Of a stretch of 64,000 nucleotides of DNA, positions 53,601 to 62,600 are shown piece after piece (position 1 is the stretch's first letter; each line of letters starts with the position of its first letter). Source of the stretch: Sphaerolaimus hirsutus (Eukaryota; Nematoda; Chromadorea; Monhysterida; Sphaerolaimidae). The notes beneath the pieces were generated by a model. That model saw only the letters and a program-made list of their open reading frames with translations, did not search any database and was not told the DNA's origin. The translations under genes and the position numbers were made by a program. The stretch is taken from the NCBI GenBank assembly GCA_964036195.1, contig OZ038458.1, positions 9,871,832-9,935,831 of the forward strand. The letters are read 5' to 3'.

Positions 53601-56600
53601 CAATACTCTGTGATGTTAAATATGACCATATAATGGCTGTGGAGCCATGGGATAGCATTATAAGTGGTGATTTGTGTCAAAAATATCCATTTTTCGTTGA
53701 CATATCGTTCGTATATTGCCTTCTAGTCGAATGTTTGTGACTTCAGGTAAAGTTTGGCACGGAATGGTGATCAAACAAGGTTATAAAAGGAGGTTGTTAC
53801 TTTGGGAGTGAAGTTACACACTGTGGAGGTACATGGAAGCACATTACCTCAATATTATATATTACAGCAACATATGTCGGCTTATTCACCCATGGTAGCA
53901 CATAGAAATGGATGTTTGATACTAAAAATGCAACAAAACCAATGAAAACAACCACCAATGTCAATTTGTGTGTGAAATTGCGCGCTTGCGCGCAAAAATT
54001 TTGCAAAATACCTAGTGCTTAGTACTAAAAATTTCGGCCGATGTTTTTTTTTTAAAAAAAACATTTCGGACGTCATGTTTTTTTTTTAAAAAAAACGTTG
54101 TTTTTTTTAAAAAAACGTTTAAAAAAAAACATCGGCCAACCCTAATTATGACACAATAGCATGAACAAATGGAAGGTTTCACACTAAAAATGCCTCAAAA
54201 CCAATGAAAACAACCACCAATGGTAATGGACATGTGAAATTGCGCGCTTGCGCGGGAAAAAATTGCAGAATACCTAGTGCTTAGTACTAAAAATTTTGGC
54301 TGCCGTTTTTTTTTTTAAACGGTTTCGATGCCTGTTTTTTTTAAACGGTTAAAAACAACACGGGCCATCCCTAGCTACAGGTCTACAATTTTTTATGGAT
54401 AATATATGAATCAATACCATAATCGTGTTCAATACTGTGGGTGTTATCAGCCACAGCTAGAGAGGATTGAAAAATTCAATTTTATTCATTTGACGTCATC
54501 ATTTTATGTCAGGGAACTAATTTTAGATTTTATGTCAATGGCTGCATGCAATCATTGACGTGAAATGTAAGATTAGTTCCCTGACGTAAAATGATGACGT
54601 AAAATGAAAAAAATTGAATTTTTCAATTCGTTCTAGCTGTGGCTGACAACACTAGTATTGGATATGATTAAGGTATTGTAGAGCTGTAGCATCATCCACA
54701 CTCATGTGATTCATTTTACGACGTCATTTTACGTCGTCATTTTACGTCAAATTCACAATGAGCTCTAATCTCCGCTTAATAGCTTTGTGCCTCTACAAAA
54801 TCAACTCGACTAAATCATCACAAAAGTACCCACCGCCAGTTCATCATACACTCCCCTGGCTTCGTCAACTGGGAGCAACCCTCGTTCTTCTATAGCGCGC
54901 TTTACACCATCCAATTTGCCTTTCAACTCATCTAGAAGTGCACCGGCGTTGTTTTCGCGCTGTTGGTAGTCGCCCAGCGCGGCGGAAAGTCTGTTCGAAT
55001 TGTCCTGCACAGATTTGGCCCGATCGTTCAGCTGAGCACTTTTTGTCAGTTGGTTGGCGCAGAGCTGGGAGGAGGGGAGGTTTGTATAGTAGGCGGAGTT
55101 TCGGTCGGTAAAAAGCCTATAATATTTATCCGACCCTGTACCTCTCTGCAATTAGTGGCGGCCTGCAAGTAATTAGGACCGCTCTACAAGTGCCCTGACT
55201 CTAAGAAAATATTTATCGGATATTTTTTCTTTCTTCTAATTGTGGAAAAACCTAGTGAAAACATAAATAAGTATAAGATTTTTTATATTTTTTCAAATGT
55301 AAAACTCCAGAATTCTTCCATTGCTAACCAATAATGAAAAAAAATGGAATAATATTTTTTTCTGCCATATTTTATTTTGCCAAAATCACCAATCTGTTCA
55401 ACGCCATCTGGGGAGAAAACTAGCAGGGAGAGGGCACTTGCAGAGCGGTCACAATTACTTGCATACTGCTACTACTTGCAGAGAAAGTTTAGTTAATTAA
55501 TCATACTAACCTCCTTTATGCTGGGACTGACAGCCATCTCAGCTGCTGCCTGCAGATCTTGCTGAACTTGATCCAACCTACTGAAAACAGCCTTGGCTTC
55601 CCATCCATCAACAACTCCCCTCAATCCATCCAGATTGATTTCCTCATCCCGCAGCTGTCCCTCAACGTTTTCAATGTCCTGTTCGATCAGTGTCAGTCGG
55701 TCGGAACAATCCTTGACAACCGAGTCAGCCTTCTGATCCTTGTCAATGCAACCCAGCACGTCGTTTAGTGCGTCGCGCACATTTTCCGACAATGATTGGC
55801 TATCTCCGAGCAGGTCCGCATCTTCACCCTGGTGCTGAGGGAATTGCAGCAGGAGCGAGTTGACGTCGTCGCACAGATGTGTGGTGGCCGTGGAGAGATT
55901 CTGGAATTTTTTAAATTTAAAAGCGTTTTAAAAGAGTGTGCCCCCTGTGCCAAGCTCGAGCCCTGTAAAGTGTAAAGTTAAGTGTCAAATGTCATCACAA
56001 ATGTCATACAAATTTGTCAATTGTCATGGAAAGTGTCAAAATTTTAGTTATAAATTTTGTTTTTTTTGGTCGACATTTTGTATGACATTTGACTAGGGTT
56101 CAAACGATATATCGTATCGAATATCGGATATCGATATCGAGGTTCCATATCGTATCGATATCGAATATCGAGTTTCAGAAAAAAATATCGAATATCGAAT
56201 ATCTATATCGAAAATTTTGAAAAAATATCGAATATCGATATCGAAAAGTCATATCGTTTGAACCCTACATTTGACACTTGACTTCACACTTTACAGGGCT
56301 CGCTACATTAAAACTAGGCTGAAACATAAAATTTCTCCAACCTGCAGCCCATCTCTCCTATCATGAACGTCATCTTTGAGCATGTGCTCCTCGAACTGCT
56401 CCTTCAACTCCTTCAAACGCCTATTCAAATCGTCAGCAGTGGCCTTGTGCTCATTCAGTTTGAGCAATTTCTCGCTCAACCTGTCAGCGACATCATCGGA
56501 GGTCTGTCTGAGACCGGATACATCCGGTACAGATTCCTGCAAACCCGGCTGATCCGATTCGGGCAGCAAGCTGACCAGGTGGACGGCCTTGGAGCTGCGT

Positions 56601-59600
56601 GGGGATTTGGATGTGATACGAGTGTTGGCAAATGATTTTTAAAATGTGAAAGCAACGGTTGTCCCAAATGGAAAGTCGAATTATACTTAGTGGACCGCAA
56701 AGTATGCTTCCAAAATTACTTATGTCTTAGTCGATAACGAGCGAGCGGGATAGTTATGTTCGCACTTAGAAAAAACGGATGTTTCGAAAAGGAAAACTCG
56801 GAGTCACGTTGAGTTTGAGTTTTTTCCTGAAAACTTTTTTTACAATTTTCATTTTATAAACAATGACGTCATGATAGTTTTTCCTTCACAAAAACGCATA
56901 GCATGCGGTCAGCGGAGTACACCTAGGATACACGAAAAACCATTCTAGTTACACCCTGCACCTTTTCTAACGACAACCACCACCAACCAACCGAAGTTCA
57001 TCAGCATTTGCCAGCGCCATCACGACACCACCATCTTTGTCCTTCAACCTGGACACGCAGGTGGCCACCACCTCAGCGGACGCTTTGGGCTCGTCGATCA
57101 GGTCGCCGGCGGCCATAACGTCGCGGCCGCACGTGTCCAACGTGGCCTGCAGCTCTTTCAGGGTGTCGCGCAATTGATCCAGAGTGTCCAGTTGCGCTCT
57201 GGAAGAAAGGTTAAGTGGAAATGGATTTTTTGTGATGAGTAAAATTTGAATGATTAATATAAATCAACTGAAAAATCTACAATATTTACATGTTTTATTG
57301 GTCCCGCACGCACTAGTTGACACAGCAATACCGTGTTAACAAAATTCAACTGAGATTTCGAACTTTCGATGTTATTTAGTTGACATTCAGTTGACACAAA
57401 TTTGGGATGTCAACTAGTTTGTATCGACCCATTGTGCGCCAACACTCGAGTAAATAGTAAAAAAGCAACCAACCTATAATTCTCCCTCTTCTCGGCCAAC
57501 TGCTGAGCCAGGTCGTTCGCTTTACCCTCGAGACGTTCAGCCAGTTCTTTGGGCGCGTGCAGCGGGTGCAGCGCGTCGGCCAACGCGCTCAGCTGTTGGC
57601 AACGGCCAGAAACGGGCGCCAGGCGCTCGCTCAGCTTCTGCAGCGCGTCAATTCTGGCCTGGGGGTCTTCGATCTGCCCGGGCGACTTTTCCTTTTTCTG
57701 CTTTTTCTTCTTCTTGCCCTCTTTTTTGTCCGTTGCGTCGGGATCGGTGAGCGACTTTAATTCGCTGTCGATTAGATCGAGTTCGTTGGAAACGTCGTCG
57801 GAAACGCGCTCAAAACTGGCCAGATCTGTGGCCCTTTGAGTTAATACGTTGTCGGCGTTGGCTAAACGCTGTTGGCCCGATTCCAGGGCACTTTCGAGCG
57901 CCTGCACTTTTGCTGGGGCTTCCATGGATTCCGGCAGGTGGCAGGGAGACTCGTTGCACACGGCGCGCGCAGTTTCGATGTTTGAGATGATCAGATTTAC
58001 GGGTGCCTGAGGGTGGTTGAATGGGATTTGTATTGAAAAAATGGGTGATTTTGGGAAAATATAATTAACAATTATCTCGGAAAAATTTTCAATAGATAAA
58101 TAATCAACTCTCTCTCTCTAAAAGAATGCGGAGAAAATATTATAAATATATATGAGATAGGTATTTTGTATATTTCCTCTAGGTTTTTACAGAGATCAAA
58201 AGATAAAAGATATACCTCATTTTTGACCTGATTTTTTGACATTTTTTTACTAAAAAAATAAATGAATATTTAAAAATATAAACATCCCGAGTTTTAATGC
58301 TGAATGTGCTTCAGGATGGAATTATATCACAGCCGAAAACACACACGTGATCACAACACTCACCTGTCTAGCCTGCTCCACGGCCACGGTGAATACGGTG
58401 GGTTTGAGGATGTCTGAAGCATTCACCAGAACCTCGCACAAGCTGGCAGCTTCCTCCATTTCTGCAAGGGAAGTCTTTGCTGCCTTCTCCGCATCTGCGA
58501 ACCGCTGTGCAGCAGACACCTGTGTTTGAGAGTGACAATTGAAGTAAACATTCAAAAGATAATGTCATACATATTTGTGGCCTCAGAAAAAAATGCAAGA
58601 AAACGCGAACACATATAAAATTTCGTGTCAACTAAATTTTGGTCAATTATATGATTTCATTTTTTCTATCTGACAGAGCATAGTTAATTTTTCTATCCTG
58701 GCACTTAATTTTCATTATTTCTGTTAAGTGCGACGTTTTAAAAAAAAATCTGCTATTTACTTGACATTCAGTTGACACGAATTTGCGATGTCAACTAGTA
58801 TGATTCAGCACGAACCTTGGCCTGTGCAGTATCAGCGACGTGCTTCAACTCGACTTGTTTTAATGTCAGCTGGTGGGGCGGCACGTGCGCCGTTTCCGGC
58901 CGTTCCTGCCACGACGACAGAAAATCGGCACAGTCGGCGTCCAGGAAAATGCGCTCTTGCTCGAGGTCCTGTAATACATCAAAAATCGTCAAAAATAAAC
59001 CATGAAAAACACAACAAATTATCAAAACTCACATTCAACTTTCCGACAGCAGGCTGCAGCAGGTCATCCCGCCCATCACCAACATCTGCCGCTTCATCAA
59101 ACTTGGCAATGAGTTGATCGATTTTGGCCACGCGAGCATTGAGAGCCGTTTCCGCATCCTGCCGCGACCTCACTAAGGCCGTTGTTTTGTCCACGAGCGA
59201 CTGCGATTAGGTTCACTAATTTTGTATTCAGGAACACCTATATACCGCATTTCCTCGAATTACCCCCGGGGTGTATTTTTTCATAGTGGAATTTTTGAGA
59301 GGGGTTCAACGAGGGGGGTTGTTCGAGGAAATACGGTATTGAAAGTAATTCTGTATCCTCTTGTTAAGACTCACCGCACAACGTTCTCTGAGCGCACGAA
59401 TGGCATCCCTGAGTTCGTTTGCCTCTGTCACAGGCCACTCAACCCTCTCGATACTTTCCGCGTCCTTGACAAGGTTGTCCACACCAACTTCAGTGTCACG
59501 AATCTAAAAATTGAAATTTTATAAATTTTACAAATGAACATATTTTTACAACAAATAAACGTCAAGAAAACTCGAACCCACTTCCTCCACCATCCTGGCC

Positions 59601-62600
59601 GCATTAGCCTGGGCATTTTCCATCGCCTGTAATTCACCGGCGGCGAGCGCGTCGTCCCAGGCGCTCTGGCCGTTGTCGGCCTGCTCGCGCAGCTCGGCGA
59701 CCCGGTCCTGCAGCGGCACCACGGCGGCGCGGTGCTGGCGCAATTGCGACAGGGTCGCTGTGAGGACCGGATGTGTGCCGCTGTGCGTCGAGTGTAGTGT
59801 GTCTAGCTTGGAACTGGTGGAGGAGAGGGCCGACTGGCGTCTGGATGGGATGGGGTACATTTTAGGGTTATTATTTTGATTTGAAAATTCAAAAAAATAT
59901 TCTAAACTGAGTGACGACGGTTTCGACACAAATGCTGACTACCGTATTTACTCGAATAATTCCCTACACGTGAAAAATTACACCTTAAAAAATACACCCA
60001 CCCCTGTTAGACGAGCGAGGCAAATTATTTCCTCATGTGTATAATGAAGGAAGAAAGGTAACGCACATAACTTTCAAAAAACAGTCCATGAATTTTATTT
60101 CCGAAAACGACTCACCCTTCATCCACATCTCCCTTCAGTGCATCCGCTTCGTGGATCCATTTGCGGATCTGCTCAATGTTTTCATCAACTCTCAACGCCT
60201 CGCAATCATCCACGCACTTCTCATACATTGGAATCGTGGCTTTGCGATCCTGAGTGACTCCTTGATTCTGTTCCATTGTCGGCTGAAGTGCCTCCAATTG
60301 GCTGTTTGCCAACTTTATCAGGTTATCAAACTTCGATGCGCCCAAGGCATGTCGCTCAGCAGACGATTGCAGTGCCTATTAAGATATATTTTAAAGTGGA
60401 AAGGGTAAAGTAGGCGAGTAAAACAGGATATTTACTCTCACCTCCAATGATTGGCGCAGCGCCAACACTCTCGGCTCAAAGTCGGTTTGAGCCAAAACTT
60501 CTGGCGGCGCGCTATTCACGTCATGTTCGAGTCCAGATACAGATGGCAGTAGTTCCTGCAGAATGGAACAAAATGTGCAGCTAAGAAAACAATAAAAAAG
60601 AAGAAAAAAGAATCAGCAAAGTACCTGGCACTTCAACATCGTCTGATCAGGCGGAACCTCATCCACCCTCCCTTGAACCTCCTGCACACCCTCCTCCAAC
60701 CTCTCAATTCTGCTTCTCAATCCACTGACGATATCCTCATTCTGCTGAGCCACCTGCGCAATATCGTGCGCCTCGTCGCCCGCCAGCCGCACCCTACCCA
60801 ACAGGTCGCGGTATTCGGCGCACAGTTCGAAGAGCCTGTCGCCGGGCGCGCATTTGGACTCGAACTCCTCCACGAGGGGCTCGTGCGACTCGAGCGAGTC
60901 GCGCAGGTGCCGCAAAGTGTTCGCCCTGGGTGTAGGGTTGGTTGTGAGAGGAGAAACCATGGTGTTGAATTAATAAGATGAGAATCGAAATTAGAATTGT
61001 AAAGATCGCTGGGAGATTTATATAAAACATACCGTATATCCTTGAATAAGACCCCAGGGGCGTTATTATTTCGTCAGAGGTTTTGGAGGGGGGAGTTATT
61101 CAAGGGGGGGTACTATTCAAGGGGGGGAGTTATTTTTTCCTCAGAACTTCCAGGAAAACTTTCACTTTATTCATTGTTTGTATGCATTCCGTCAACACAT
61201 CTAATGCAGAAAATGACCAGTTCAACAAGAACAAAAACAACGTTTCCATCCTAAAATTCGTGTTCATCGGCGTCTGAATCATTCAAATACACATTGTCGT
61301 TTTTCCCAGAGGGGGGACTTATTCAAGAGGGGGGAGTTATTCAAGGGGGGGCGTTATTTTTTCCTCACCTGGCCAACAGGGGGGTGTTATTCAAGGGGGG
61401 GTATTATTCAAGGGGGGGGGGTCTTATTCAAGGATATACGGTACATCAGTATCAGGAAACATGAAAAATATGATTTTTTAATTTTTACGCGTTTTTCAAA
61501 CAAATATTTAATGGTATTTGCTTTTTGAGAGATTTCATGATTGTTAAAAATATTAGATATATATATATAATATATATAATATTATATATATATTAGATAT
61601 ATTATATATATATCTAATATTTTATTTAGTACCTCAAGAGAGGGGTACAAATCCCGTTTAGTATCTCAGGGGTAAAGATATTGAGGTATATTTGATACAG
61701 GTATTTAGGGAGGGATCGAATTTTTATATTTTTGAGAGATTTACTGGGATTATATTTTCCAAAAATGAACTACTTTTTCCATGCTAATCGAAATTCGCAG
61801 GGTTAACAAATATGGCAATTTTCTGGCATCCGTTAGATTTATCTCTCATTTTTACATCCCTCTAACACCCCCAAGCCGTAATCTCAAAAAACACAAATCC
61901 AAACCTGTGCCACTTCTGCTCGGTGGTCATCTCGTCGCCACCCGTACCCTTGCCCATCTCCTCGTTAACATCCTGTCTCATTCTGATCAGCCATTGTTCG
62001 AAAGTCGAAACATTCTCCTTCAATTTTTCCTTGGATTTGTGCTCCTTTTGGAATTTCTGTCGCAGTTTGGCAATGCGCCCGCGCAGCGTGAAGGCTCGCT
62101 TTTCGAAATCGGAAAAGTGCGTTTTTGCGTGTCGTTTCTTGTCCTTGTTGGAGACCAACTTGGTGTCGGCATCTTAAAAGGGGGGGGGGTTCTGTTGTCA
62201 AAGAAAGAAGAACGCCCAGAGAAGTGTACAAGCGGGATTGACTTTTCGGGATCGGGATTGTATTTTTTGAGATTTAGAGATCGGGATTGCTTGGGATCAC
62301 GGGATCGGGGCTTCGGGATCGGAACTAGGGTTGGCCGATGTTTTTTTAAACGTTTTTTTTTTAAACATGCCGTCCGAAATGTTTTTTTTTTTTTTAAACA
62401 TCGGCCGAAATTTTTAGTACTAAGCACTAGGTATTTTGCAAAATTTTTGCGCGCGAGCGCGCAATTTCACACACAAATTGACATTGGTGGTTGTTTTCAT
62501 TGGTTTTGTGGCATTTTTAGTATCAAAGTATCCATTTCTATGTGCTACCATGGGTTAATAAGCCGTCATATGTTGCTGTAGTATATAATATTAAGGTAAT

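Larger units (their letters stand above)
53009..54778. mobile_element. Inverted-repeat element with ACGTAAAATGACG arms, host of nested insertions
   Basis: The left fragment (53009-53083) and the right fragment (54374-54778) share GGACGTAAAATGACGACG-type arms and CATGCTACAG / CTGTAGCATCAT segments. A second inverted pair, GTCAGGGAACTAATTTTA and its complement, lies at 54515-54600. It is interrupted at GCTACAGG by a hAT-like MITE. It resembles sequence at about 21280-21480 and the element at 8941-9405. Confidence 0.6.

Noticed and set aside
61781..62581. Plus-strand open frame of 266 codons
   Set aside because: It runs antisense to exon 61905-62172 and then into a hAT-like MITE; composition and boundaries fit no protein family.
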